Shown here: piece after piece, positions 33,013-44,251 of the stretch
How the letters are laid out: every line of letters begins with the position of its first letter
How positions within the stretch are numbered: position 1 is the first letter of the stretch
Assembly: GCA_027924585.1 (NCBI GenBank)
Contig: BSBM01000486.1
Location: 43,828,501-43,892,500, forward strand
Direction of reading: 5' to 3'
Length of the DNA stretch: 64,000 bases
Origin: Larix kaempferi
Taxonomy: Eukaryota > Streptophyta > Pinopsida > Pinales > Pinaceae
Made by a program: the position numbers and the translations under genes
Notes under the pieces: generated by a model
The model's input: only the letters and a program-made list of their open reading frames with translations
What the model was told of the DNA's origin: nothing
Databases searched by the model: none

Positions 33013-33853
33013 TGTTTACACAAACCCAGTCGATAGGGGTTCCCAGCACTGTCGATACCTAGACCACCACGATGTCCCTGAGCACCGGCCCAGACAAGTT
33101 TTACCCCGTCCAGCAACACATGCAAAGTAGATGAGGTCTCACCCGAGATGTTCAAGGGTCGACATAACCATGTTTTTGCCAAATGAAGGAGGATGATGCA
33201 GCTCAATTACCCAACTTATTGCAACATTTCAGAAATAGATCTACACATTTAACTCAAGCATCATTCACATTCATGGCATCATTCAACGGAACACATCATA
33301 ATTATGATAGATATAACAACAAAGCATTAAACGCAGCAAGGAAACATTGCATCGTTCATATATTCATATCGCGACATGCATTACCATAGATAAATAGGAA
33401 AACACAGGGATTCTGCTCAATAAATTGGTCACATTATATTAATTCCGCAAAACCTAGATACAAAATATTTAGTCTTCAGCATTGGATCAAGATCTCACAG
33501 ATGATTCAACAATCGTACTTCGCAACAAACAGATCTAATAGATACTTCCATATCTAAGATACACGATCCAAGATGATTCAACACTTACAAATCTATGTCT
33601 ATTTATAGGATTGCACCTTTACATTGCGTGCCCACTTTCTAACTACTTCCTAACCGACACTTCAAAGCAAATGACCCAAAAACTATCTATTGTGGTCCAA
33701 ATGACCCAAAAACCCGCATACTACGGTTCGACAGACCCAAAATTACATAAAGTATCATCATTTGCGCTTGACTTTCCACCTTCTACGGTATCTTCAGCCT
33801 TGCGCAGCATCCATGATGCTACGATGCTAACTTGTCCAAACCGTCTGCCAACA
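33013..33853 (-). repeat. gypsy 3' LTR
   Basis: 841 bp, minus-strand start TGTTGGCAGACGG. TATAAATA on the minus strand at 33600-33607. Minus strand GTTGGGGGCA just upstream (33854-33863) is the polypurine tract. Confidence 0.92.
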
Positions 33854-33959
33854 TGCCCCCAACACAATCTTGTGGCTCACCCTCGAGCCACGTCATGCGG
33901 ACAAGGTGTATGTGGTAGTCTTAACCCTGAAGTCCTCGTACTGTTGGTCGACTTTCGTG

Positions 33960-35583
33960 ACCTACTCCTTTACTACCATAGCCAGCACCTGACTGTCGAT
34001 CATATCCTGGGGAGATGGATGCTCACTCAACTTTTCTGCAATGTGTTGGAGACCTTCCTGTATAGCATGGAGTGCCACACCGACTTTAATCACAAACTGA
34101 CTTCCAATATCCTGGAACTCCTCCAACTGCGTAGTGCGCTTCTTCTGACGCTCGTCGGCCTTCATGATGCACTGTTGCAATTCTTTTAAGTCCACGGACT
34201 TGGAAACTTGATCCATTGGCGACATCGTGCACATCGCCATTTTTAGTGTCGCCAACTGCCCCTCCACTTCCTGCTTGAGCTTGGTCAACTATTAAATCTG
34301 CTCTTCCTAAACAATGCGTCCCCAAAACTGTACGGTGTCTGCTGTAAGTTTTGTCACTATCGTTTCCAGCTCCATTAGCTGTGCTACCGCCTCCTCAATG
34401 GCACGTTTGTGATCATCCACCTGTGCTTGGGGTGTACCAAGGTTCACCAGGGTTGTTAACTCCTAATTTTCATGCTGCAGTCGAGCAATGACAGCCCCAA
34501 GTTGCTATGCGTGTTGAACCACGTCCAATGATGCAGTGGGCTCCGGCACGTGGTGACAAGCCTCAGCAATGGCCGCCTCCAACTACACATTTTGATCCCA
34601 CAAAGTGGCCTTCTCCATGATGAGGTGATCATGTGCTTGCTTTAATTCTTCGATCACTCAAGCCTTCTCAGCTCGTTCTTTCTTGATGTCCTCTTCCAAC
34701 TCATCCACGGCTTGTCGTGTCATAGCGACCCGCCCTGTTAACTCTGTAATCTCCTCCTTAGCCTCTACCTCACTCTCCTATGAGCGCAGGCACTTACCGC
34801 TGATCTCATTAATGTTATGCGCGATCTCACGGCTGGAAACCCCCTGTATAGTCGTCAATGCCTTCACTGACAACTCATTGATGTTGATGGTCACTTTCTC
34901 TAACTGCTGCAACAAAGCTTTCAAAGCCTCGTTATCAGTCACAATCATAGTCGGGGGAATATCAACATTCAGACCCACGGCTCAGTGCCGATTGCACCGA
35001 CTGGCTGAACTAGTGCTCCCTCTGGTGCCTTCTTCAAAACAATATTGCACAAGGAATCCAGACGGGTAGTGATCACATGGAATCCTTCGTCCACCTTTTC
35101 CTTCATTGCTCAAGTCGCCCCATTGATTATATTATTGATAGCTAATAGTATCCGGCCAAGCTACGCCTCTGACGTCAAGGGGATCCCACTGATTGTCCTA
35201 TGTTCATAGTGTGCTTTCATTTTTCCTTCTTCAAGAGCGCATTCATCATCCAAAGGAGTTTACGATGACTCTTGGTCCGACTCTTGGTGAGGCAGGGGGT
35301 CCATCACTCGCGCATCTAGTGGTATCCCCGTGGATTCTTTCTCCTGCGCATCTGGTTCATGCCAATCGACCGGCCAATCATCAAAGATCGTGTCTAAGTC
35401 TTCATCGGATAATTTATAGGGGGTCTACAACCACTGCTTATCTTTATCTCGACGTGTTTGCACATGGATACTATGTGGTCCAATCACAAACCGGGCAATC
35501 CCTTTGTACTTCTCAACCGCTGTCTGAGTCATCCATGGAACCTGTGCGATAGCCACCTACAGCACTTCCCAGTAGAGCCAGAA
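33960..35583 (-). pseudogene. gypsy extra ORF, C-terminal coiled-coil part, broken
   Basis: Continues the frame of 35584-36588 after stops. Recognisable stretches are heptad-like and charged: NEALKALLQQLEKVTININE, RVAMTRQAVDELEEDIKKE, AIEEAVAQLMELETIVTKL and the 108-aa frame at 33962-34288 (KLKQEVEGQLATLKMAM, KADERQKKRTTQLEEFQ). The N-half of the ORF is globular; this half would be a long coiled coil. About ten stops and several shifts. It ends ~100 bp before the PPT. Confidence 0.6.
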
Positions 35584-36588
35584 CTACATGCCGCACTCTC
35601 TGAGGCGCTCTGATTCTTTCACCCACCACAAGTTTTGGTAGCGTTGCCCCTTTTGAACTTGCACAGCATCCACCTCCATTCCTTGATAGTCGTCGGGCTC
35701 CATCCAGGAAACAAGTGTGACCAAGATCAGTAACCAACTGTATGCGAATGGTCGTTGTCCCTCCCGGGCTTCCAACGCATCCTTCGCTAGCTGGTTGAAT
35801 AGAAACAGGGACCAATTTACTTGCACGCCTTTCGCACAAAGTTCCCCGCATGCAACAGCCCCTGAGTTGCCTTGGTTGGGCCAATTGTTCCAAACGATTT
35901 TGGTAGCCAGGATCCGCACGCCAATCTTAATTGCAGGCTCGTTGATGGTGTCTAAGCGGTAGGCCCGTCCATCTTTATGCATTTTATATTGCTTCCACAA
36001 CCTTGCCATGAGCTTTTTGTTGTTGTTCTTCCCCTGAAAATATTGCGATGGGTCGAACCCAACCTTGGGAAACCCTGTGATTTCATAAATCAAGTCCACC
36101 ATGACAATGACCTGCCTTTTCAACCATATAATTCTGCTATGAAAGAAGGCCAACAAATGTTTCACACAGGCATTGGCTTCTGTCAACTGCCCAAAGTGTG
36201 GCAGGTTGATCAACCCCAACAACCCATCCTTCTCCAAACCGCGCGCCCAGTCATGTGGAATGCATGGCATCAGTCCAATCTGCCCTAGTGCTCGTGGCTT
36301 AAAGGGCTCCATCATAACATCTTCGAGTGCCAGCAAATCATGATCATCATACCATAGCTGCATCAGTGTAGGCACAATGTCAGTGGTGCAACTCATACCT
36401 ATTGGAATCGCCAGAATTTGTATTTGGTGCCGCTGGTTCGTCATGGGCTTCCTCGGCTGCATCCCAGGTCGACATGCAGGTCGGTAGCCTGGGATATCTG
36501 CAGTAAAGATGCCTGCTTGGACTACGGACTCCACAACACCAGAGCTCGATGGGATCGCCTCAGGGATCCCTTCCGGAACTTGGGCCAT
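35584..36588 (-). CDS. gypsy extra ORF, N-terminal globular domain (334 aa), function unknown
   Basis: 334-aa uninterrupted frame in sense with pol, downstream of integrase. It begins MAQVPEGIPEAIPSSS and includes ADIPGYRPACRPGMQPRKP, IVPTLMQLWYDDHDLLALED, GLLGLINLPHFGQLTEANAC, LAFFHSRIIWLKRQVIVMVD, LIYEITGFPKVGFDPSQYF and WSLFLFNQLAKDALEAREGQ. The W-L-x9-DLIxEITGLP pattern is reminiscent of plant mobile-domain proteins, but I cannot confirm homology. In the other frame, 36628-36831 (EISSEAESFVLTISIEEEVN) looks like its true N-terminus, separated by a frameshift. There is no signal peptide or transmembrane helix, so it is not a classical envelope protein. It is the longest intact frame of the element, although pol is riddled with stops. 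Confidence 0.7.
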   Translation of the reverse strand: MAQVPEGIPEAIPSSSGVVESVVQAGIFTADIPGYRPACRPGMQPRKPMTNQRHQIQILAIPIGMSCTTDIVPTLMQLWYDDHDLLALEDVMMEPFKPRALGQIGLMPCIPHDWARGLEKDGLLGLINLPHFGQLTEANACVKHLLAFFHSRIIWLKRQVIVMVDLIYEITGFPKVGFDPSQYFQGKNNNKKLMARLWKQYKMHKDGRAYRLDTINEPAIKIGVRILATKIVWNNWPNQGNSGAVACGELCAKGVQVNWSLFLFNQLAKDALEAREGQRPFAYSWLLILVTLVSWMEPDDYQGMEVDAVQVQKGQRYQNLWWVKESERLRECGM

Positions 36589-37320
36589 GGAGCGGGTCTG
36601 TCGCTTCCCTAGCCGTGGGGAGCTAGGCTATGTCCTTGCTCTCTTCTGGCACACAACGGAGAACAATCCCATCGGAATGCTAGCAAATCCTTGTACAAGA
36701 TTGACCTCCTCTTCAATACTAATAGTGAGGACGAAGGATTCAGCTTCACTTGAAATCTCCACTGTATCCTGCTCACCCGGCATGCCACACCCAATTCTTG
36801 AAATGCCAATAGAGGGCTCAATCCTACTCAAATTCGGAACTCACTCAACACACTACAACTTCACTTGGAAACACGACTCAACCTTGCACAATTCAGAAAT
36901 GGAGAGCTGAACTTACTTGTTACAAACATGTGCCTTCTGACTAGCCTCGGCCGGCGCTTATAGCACCGAACCTGATCTCTCGTAATCATGACTAAATCAC
37001 TCATTAATTCATACCAAATCCTATCTTGACGATCCAAATCTGCCGTCGATCTTGTCATCTGATTGGCTGGATCCGCCATTAATGATCATCATTCAAATGA
37101 GCGTCGTTAATTAACCGTCTAGAACTTTCGACATTTATTGCTGATTTGACTCGATCGTGATCCTGCCATTGTCGCAACCCTGCTCCCAAACTGCGATGTA
37201 AGCACTTCTACTTGCACATTCTAGCTTTGCCGATGCACCATCCTGTCACCGATTCTTCTTGCAGATTTTTTTTTTCGCCAATGCGACTCAAGCATCACGC
37301 TGCTCCGAGCCTGACCTATA
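36589..37320 (-). other. spacer between integrase and extra ORF
   Basis: Contains the shifted start of the extra ORF (36628-36831) and ~450 bp without coding similarity. A subgenomic promoter or splice acceptor might be expected here; none is evident. Confidence 0.4.
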
Positions 37321-38484
37321 GGGCTTCAACCTGCTACCATTGATAAACTTTGGGAGCATCACTACATCTAATTGTTGCAACTGGACTGCCCCTCTTGAAG
37401 TAATGCTACTGACGCTATATGGGCCAAGCTAATGCATCTGCAACTTTCCTGGATGCTTCATAAACTTGTTGTCATACAACAACACCAAGTCATTTTACTG
37501 AAACTATTTGTTTTTGATGTGGTGATCATGCCAAGCCTTCTGTTGATCCTTCTCCATTCTTTGGTTGAACCCTGTGATAAATTGATCGTCTTCAAGTTGC
37601 ACTAGTTGCACTAGACATTTTCCTAATGCCGCTTCATCATCCATACCTATTGCTACTGCAATGCGCAGACTCAGAATGATGTACTCCATTAGCATAATCG
37701 CTTCTTTCCCATATACCAGCTTGAATGGTGTCGGTCCCATCAGCCTTTTACATGTGGTGTGAGACGCCCACAAGACTGCTGGGATCTTCAGATCCTAGTC
37801 ATCATGGTTTTCATTACACACCTTCATCAGCTCGTGCTCCAGAACCTTGTTGAATGCTTCGACTGTCCCATTTGCTTGTGGATGATATGGCGTGCTCTTT
37901 TTATGGTGTATTTGTAGTTCTATTTTCAATGCGCTGATGGTGCGATTGATGAAGTGAATTCCTTGATCACTCATCAACACCTTCGGGTAGCCGAACCAAG
38001 TGACAATGTTCTCAAATAAGAAGCACGTTGTCGTCGCAGCGGTGCAATCTATGACTGGTGCAGCCTCCGCCCATCTTATCAAATAATCGGTTGCCGTAAT
38101 AATGTATCTTGCACCGGTGCGCTTTCCAAGTGGGTTGATAGGGCCCACGAAATCTACTTCCCATTTATCAAATGGCTGTAGTGTCACTTGAGGTTTTAGG
38201 GGCATCTCATCCCTCCTAGAGGGTTTCCCAATCCTTTGACAAACATCCTAGGTCCGCGCATAATCTGTTGCATCATTGTGGAGCATGGGCCACCAAAGCC
38301 CTGCGCAAAGCACCTTCCTGGCAGTCGCACGACTGCCATAGTGCCCACCAGCTACTCCTGCATGTGCTTTTGATAAGATCTTCCCTTGCTCATGAGGCAA
38401 AAGACAACACCTCAAGATATCGTCTAATCCAAGTTTGTATAACTCGCCTGCAATCAATTGGAAATCTGTGGCCTTGACCACCAA
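37321..38484 (-). pseudogene. gypsy integrase with GPY motif
   Basis: Zinc-finger part 38248-38484 (SKAHAGVAGGHYGSRATARK with both His, then a CxxC whose second Cys follows a stop). Core 37795-38205: DKWEVDFVGPINPLGKR (Asp 1), VLMSDQGIHFINRTI (Asp 2), HPQANGTVEAFNKVLEHEL (Glu). Target-recognition part 37504-37773 (GPTPFKLVYGKEAIM). The end, LGPYSVSSITSRGAVQL near 37400-37440, is the GPY/F motif; no chromodomain follows. Three stops separate the pieces. The DDE residues are all kept. Confidence 0.88.
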
Positions 38485-39200
38485 CTATTTCTTATGACTT
38501 GTTGTAAATGCCTCTGGTGCAGTACCTATCGTCAGGAACTGAATGATCTCTTCATAATATTCATCAACTACCTCAACCTTAAACAGTTGTGCATCAGGAA
38601 ACTTGTCTTCATTGTTGGTTGGCTCCTCCCCTGTCTCAATCCGCGATAGATGATCAGGTCCTATGTTCAAACGTCCTAGCTTCACAATCACTTCGAAATC
38701 GAACTCCTAAAACAAAAGTAGCCAGCAACATATCTTCCCCCTCAACACAGGAATATTGACTAGGTATTTCAATGCATAGTGGTCTGTAAACATCTTAAAG
38801 TGTCCTCCCAGTATGTAATGCTGAAAATTCTGCAGTGCGTAGACCATCGCTAGACCTTCCCTCTCTGTTGTGGTATAGTTTCGTTCGGCAGATGATAACT
38901 TCTAACCGAAAAACGGAATGGGGTGATCCAGATCCCCTTCCCCAGGTTGCGTAAGCACCATTCCCAGTGTGATCGATGAGGCATCAACATGGACATGGAA
39001 CTCCTTGCTCCAGTCCAAAAATACCAATATTGGCACTGAAGCCATCTTACCCTTCAAAGTTTCAAAACTGCCTTGACATTCTGGACTCCAATGGAATACC
39101 GCATCTTTCTTCAGCAACTTCTCCATAGTGGTCGTGATGGCTGCAGAACCCCTGATGAACTTGCAATAATACCTAGTGTGCCCCAACGTCGCTCTCAGCT
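38485..39200 (-). pseudogene. gypsy RNase H
   Basis: GHTRYYCKFIRGSAAI (RT connection), then FHVHVDASSITLGMVLTQPG (first Asp) at 38902-39186. A TAG stop after HPIPFFG precedes the REGLAMVYAL region (Glu) and FKMFTDHYALKYL (Asp). LGRLNIGPDHLSRIE (38640-38690) is the conserved end of gypsy RNase H. Only one RNase H was seen, so a second archaeal-type copy as in Tat/Ogre elements is not supported. Confidence 0.85.
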
Positions 39201-39970
39201 TCTTGACGTTATTTGATGGTGTTACGCTCAGAATGAGCGCAAATTTTTGTTGGGTCGACTAACAATCCCTACTCGCACACAATGTGACCCAATAATATGC
39301 CAAATGGTGCACAAAAGATGCACTTCTTCAAGTTCAGCGATATCTAATGCTGTCGACAGCGCTCCAACATCAACCGCAGATTCTCCAAATGATCGTTGAT
39401 CAAGTCGTTGACGATCCAGTCATCCATGTACACCTGCAAAAATTTCTAGATGAAATATTGGAAAGCAGCAACGACAACCCACGAAAATATCGCAGGTGCA
39501 TTCTTAAATCCAAATGGCATCACTATGTACTGAAAATAACCCCATTCTGTCACAAAAGTTGTCTTGTGGCGATCTTCTTTCGCAATCCATATCTAATGAT
39601 AGCCAGAGAACCCATCTGTGAAATAATACATCTCTTCGCCACCCATGCCTTCAAGCACCTCATTAGTAAATGGAGTTAGAAAGGGATCATGCAAGCAGGT
39701 GTCATTCAACTTCCATAAATCGACACAAATGCACACTTCACCGATCTTCTTGTCCTACACCACCATAGGACTAATCCAATCCGACTCCTCAACTGGTTCA
39801 ATAATACCAGCATCCAACATGTGATCAAGTTCTACCTTGACCCTCTCTTTATGGCACGGATTCAGTCGATAGGGTCACTACCTGATTGATTTAGCATCGA
39901 GTTTCAACGGAACCTTCATTTCCCCCAGATCACCCAAGATTCCCTTCATCTCAGAAAACTTCATAGGGAA
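39201..39970 (-). pseudogene. gypsy reverse transcriptase with YMDD
   Basis: Readable motifs in order: RVKVELDHMLDAGIIEPVEE, SDWISPMVV, KKIGEVCICVDLWKLND (~39705-39760), YYFTDGFSGYH with the first catalytic Asp (~39595-39640), VMPFGFKNAPAIFS, and QVYMDDW with the catalytic Asp pair (~39415-39440), then LLGHIVCE. At least six stops and frameshifts. Copies DNA from element RNA in active relatives. Confidence 0.87.
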
Positions 39971-40228
39971 CAAGTCTTGGAATTCATGTAGCAAGTCAAT
40001 GACCTTTCCCATCATCTCATCGTCCAAATAGTCCCCAACATTCACAAACTTTGGACTGTCCTCTGTCCTGATGTTGACATTATGGAGGTTCAGCGGTTGA
40101 CTGATCAGATCACTTGGCGCATCAGGTGCTACAATATCACGACTTCCTTTGGATTCTAGAATATTGACATTCTGCGGATCATCGCCATCTTCTGGCCCAC
40201 CACTGATATTATAACATTACATCATGGA

Positions 40229-40860
40229 CTACATCTTGCAGTGCGCATGTGGATCCGCAGGATATGCCACGGGAACCTTCAAAACTACGTCGCGGATGAG
40301 CTGCAAGGTGTTGTGGGCATCCGGGTTGGCATCCGCAAAGCTGAACGTATGGGTAAAACAAACCGTCAACTCCAACCAAGTGATAATTTCTCCTCGCAAT
40401 TCAGTGGCAATATACCATGATCGCGGCATCTCATCCAACGTATGGACAAAGGCATGTACCCACTCATCCTTGGGTCGCGATGCCCACAACGTTTGAAATT
40501 CCATCAAATGACTGCCAGGGTCTGTCCAGCCATCATATTTCTCTGTATGGTAGACTTTGGTATCACCAAAGCAACCGTCATCAATCTTCGGCACTACGGC
40601 CATTTGTCAATTGATTTCTTTCGTGTCTCCCACCAGTGTGTTGGAGTAGCCTTCAGTGCTTCTTCCAATGCCAGCAATCGCTGTGGTTCTGAGACCTTAT
40701 CTTCAAATGTCACTAGAAAATCAGACAAGCCAAGAAGTCCTTCATATACTAGTAGTGTAATGGTTTCAGTAGCAACGTTGTACAATGACTGTTGGACTAA
40801 TCCACACTTGCGGAGCGACACCTCATGCAAACGGTTCTGCCAGTTCTCTAATGGGTCGTC
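40229..40860 (-). pseudogene. second capsid (Gag)-like domain between protease and RT
   Basis: Minus-strand sequence DPLENWQNRLHEVSLRKCG, LLALEEALKATPTHWWETRK (40594-40860) and, after a frameshift near 40600, GWTDPGSHLMEFQTLWASRP, KDEWVHAFVHTLDEMPRSWY and HNTLQLIRDVVLKVP (40229-40603). The W-W, DP-x-H and H-T-L-D-x-x-P-x-x-W-Y pattern is that of retrotransposon Gag capsid domains, yet it lies after the protease and before RT. The same order occurs in the plus-strand fragments at 47880-49368 and 58026-58960, so it is a fixed feature of this lineage, not a local rearrangement. The role is unknown; it would form part of the Pol precursor. Confidence 0.75.
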
Positions 40861-40989
40861 AGAGTCGAAAGACATAGAGCTGAAGCTGCACCACCCAATC
40901 TCACCATCGACAATCGAAGGAATATAATATTCTGAAATATTGAATGCATGGTCCCATGCGCTGCGATCATCATCTTTCACTGGTTCAAT

Positions 40990-41385
40990 ATACCTGCGTC
41001 CCTCAGTCGGATCCAATAGGGCGATGACTTTGAGATCGCGGTTTTCAAAAGTCATCATCTGCTTCTTAAATTTGATGACTGTTGCACCGTTGTTAGCCCA
41101 TCCAACCCCCAACAACACAGGATAGGAGCTTCCTCCTTCAACTACTTCGATGACATCAAATTTGACATATGTCTTCATTCCCTCAATATCCACCATGAGA
41201 CGTGGAACTCTCCCAATCGGGGTCACCTTGGCCTGATTAGCCAGCTGAAGATGTATGGGAGACCAACTTAACATGGGACTCCCCATTTTCTGCCAGGCCT
41301 GCTTGGTTAAGATGTTGACATCCAAACCAAGATCCAGAATAACTGAATCAAGATCATAATCTCTAATTTGAATGTTCATATGCAT
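40990..41385 (-). pseudogene. gypsy aspartic protease
   Basis: The frame 40594-41385 starts MHMNIQIRDYDLDSVILDLG; LDLGLDVNIL replaces the usual D-[ST]-G with D-L-G, a variant that also occurs in the sister fragment at 48160. WSPIHLQLANQAKVTPIGRV, MVDIEGMKTYVKFDVIEVVE and YPVLLGVGWANNGATV complete the retropepsin fold. The frame continues without break into the linker to the second capsid-like domain. Confidence 0.85.
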
Positions 41386-41625
41386 CTCCTTATCTATTTT
41401 CCACCACTGTAAGGAATTTACTGCAGACTCTTGCCGTCCCCTGGCCGGTCACTGCAATAGTCCTTCAATCTCGGCAAGAGAATCAAGATCCTTTTCTAGA
41501 GATAGACAAATATCAAAAAAATTCTGCAAGGTTTCGGACTGCAGCGATGGACCGACCTCTGAAGTGGTATAAAAAATAGGAGGCGTGTCACAAACAATGG
41601 CCTTATCTTGGGCTTTTTCCATCGC

Positions 41626-44225
41626 TCATCGTGCCTGAAAGAATGCATCTTGTTCATAATCAATTTCAAACAACACCTTCTTCTGTCCTGCTAATCGGAT
41701 GAGTGGATGTGGACTATCCTCTCCTGTTGTTGTACCTCCCCGAGTGATAAAGACGACAGCTACATTTTGTGGTCTTGGCTCCGCAGAAATTGTTGCGATA
41801 GTCGCACCAGGAGTCTGATTCATTGGCGGGTTCCCCAGTTGATTCACATTCTGGTTGGCATTTGGATTTGGCTGCTAGTTCTGGTTCTGTTCCGGTTGAT
41901 GTACTTGGTTCTACAGTGGTTGCTGCACCTGGTTCTGGTTCTGCAATTGCGGAACATTCCCCGCTTACCATCGTGCAATCAACTGGGGACAGTTTTCCAC
42001 TGTGTGATCTGTAACAAATCAAAACATACACTGCATCTGCAATTGTGGGTAGTCTCATTGGTAGTGTCCCCATACCCCACAGTGATAACACTGAACAGGT
42101 CCGCGAACTCCTTGTCCTCCTCCGTGACCAAATCCTCTGCCACATCCTCCTCGGAATCCTCCATGGAATCCTCCCTGTTATTGGTATTGTGGTTGATTAA
42201 ACTGTTGCTGCATAGGATTTGGTTGCATGCCTTGCCCTTGTTGTACATACTGGGGTTGTTGAACGTACTATGACTGCTGTGGAGCCATCTGCATTGGAGT
42301 ACATTGCAGCATAAACTGTTGTGGTTGTTGTTGTAGTACAAACTTTACCTGCAGTTGAGGTAGCAATTGGACTACTTGTGGTTGCAGTTGCGGTTGTTGT
42401 ACGGCATGCTAGTCATCCTTCACATAGAATGCATCGTACGTTCTCTCCTAAAGCAACCCATATGCATGGCAATCTTTGCCTTAATGTCCCACAGATTTAC
42501 AGAATGCACAATACAGATTCATCGATTTTGTGACCATTTTCTACATGTATTGACATTCCTCATGGTGGTGCCCATATACCTAATAGATGTGATACCATGG
42601 CATACCGTCGCCATTCAAAGGGTTCGGTGCCCCTGAGACCAAATAATTGGGGAAGTCTGGGAAACTATCCTTAGTATGCCCTTCTCTGCGACATCGCATA
42701 CACCATACTTCTTCTCGCTGTTCCTTGCCCTTCTTAATATCTTGCAGCTGTATGGTCAAGTTAGCTAGTTGTGTCTGAATCTACAACATCCCAGTGGCAT
42801 TTTCCCCGATCAGCGATGCTTCTAACCACATTGTGATTTCCAAGGTTTCACTGGGCATTGTAATGTTATGTTGCATCAGCGGTAGATGAATATGCGGGAG
42901 CAATGCCGCGATGAACCATTCTTTGTGTTGGACAACACTCATGTCAAAGCTGACCCTCGCCATCAGAGTTTTGAATCGCTAGTCAAAATCCCACACCGTT
43001 TCATTGGGATATTGCTTAATCTCTTTTAATTCTGTAATATATTGTGCTTCAGACTTGGGTTTTTTGAATTCTGCAATCAATCCTTGCCTGATATCATCCA
43101 GCATCTTCTCTCGAGCTCCTGTAGGGACTAGAACAAACTTCATAAACCAGTCTAATGCACGACCTCGTAGAGTTGTCGCTAACTAACCTTTCTTAGCATC
43201 ATCATCCGTAATCTGCTTTATGGTCCATACTGCCTCACATAAGAACCAGTATTGTTTAGGATGATCAGTTCCATTTCCATGGAACAACAACAATTTCGTA
43301 TCTTCGCCTGCCATCCTGGGATTCCTTCATGCAGTCGCTAAACTACTAGAAATCAAGTTTTGTTGACACGGTGGTGTCGAATTTTTGTTTCTTACTGGTT
43401 GGCAGATAGTGAGTGGAGGTGTCGGCACATTGCTGCTAGGGTTTGGTCCTGCCTCTATCTTGGGCGTAGCCTAGTTGTCCTTGTCCGGATTGTGAGGTCG
43501 CTTCGTACCATGTGGTCTTCCTTTGCGGCCTTGCGGTTGATCACAACAGGACCTTCTCCTGTCCTCTTCCTCTTCTCCTATTGAATCCTTGCTCCTCCCC
43601 TTGTAAGACCACTCTCTTCCTCAGCTTACTTCATAGTCTCATCATGACCTGCACCCATCTACCCCTTACCATTCCATGTATCGCCCCCCCCACTATGACG
43701 GTACCCACGACCTCCGCCCACTATGGTTCTACTGATCAAGATGCATCTTCAATATGCCCTTCTCACAAATGAGCATCTTAATAGATAGTTGTAGCGACAA
43801 CAGAAACCTTCCCCAGGGTCCACGGAAGAAATATCTTTCAGCTTCACTATAGGATTTGTTCGTATCAATCGCAAACTTAGTGATATAGCCTTCCAATATG
43901 CTGTCAATCCAAACTTCGACAGCTCACGATGCTTTGTTGTCGACTTCCTACAGCTCCTGGATCAGTTTAGGGGTCCAGGCTGTCGGTTCACCAGCTTGGA
44001 AGTTCATCTTCTAACAAGTCAACTTTTCTAACCACTCATACAGGATGATGGGGAACTCGTAGAAAACATATTCGTCCGGACCGTCGTGAATATACTTCGC
44101 TAACCACCAATCTATCATCAACCCAAGGTTTTTGTTTTCTTTTTCAGTGAACTCTTGTAGTTTTAGGTCGAACCAATCTTAGATCTCTGGTTTCGTCGGG
44201 TACCACATAACCTCCTATCACTTCG
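41626..44225 (-). pseudogene. gypsy Gag with multiple zinc knuckles
   Basis: Pieces in order: an N-terminal region (LMIDWWLAKYI-type sequence, 43780-44210), capsid LLLFHGNGTDHPKQYWFLCE, TTLRGRALDWFMKFVLVP and WFIAALLPHIHLPLMQHNI (42781-43320), then repeated knuckles CMRCRREGHTKD, CAFCKSVGHxGKDCHAYGLL, a Gln/Pro-rich stretch (PQQSYVQQPQYVQQGQG), CYHCGVWGHYQ and a final Asn/Gln-rich part to 41626. Interrupted by several stops. This is the normal Gag, distinct from the capsid-like domain downstream of protease. Confidence 0.82.
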
Positions 44226-44229
44226 CACA

Positions 44230-44251
44230 CGGTCCCGACAACGGAACCGTT
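44230..44251 (-). other. gypsy primer-binding site region
   Basis: Directly after the 5' LTR the minus strand reads AACGGTTCCGTTGTCGGGAC, close to the GGCGCCGTTGTCGGGGA type of PBS used by several plant gypsy lineages. The tRNA is not assigned. Confidence 0.6.

Noticed and set aside
33611-34189. 192-aa plus-strand frame and its counterpart 44854-45426
   Set aside because: They are antisense readings of the gypsy LTR and PPT region, with translation of the flanking repeat in the second case.
41707-42273. 188-aa plus-strand frame
   Set aside because: Shadow of the Gln/Pro-rich part of gypsy Gag on the opposite strand.
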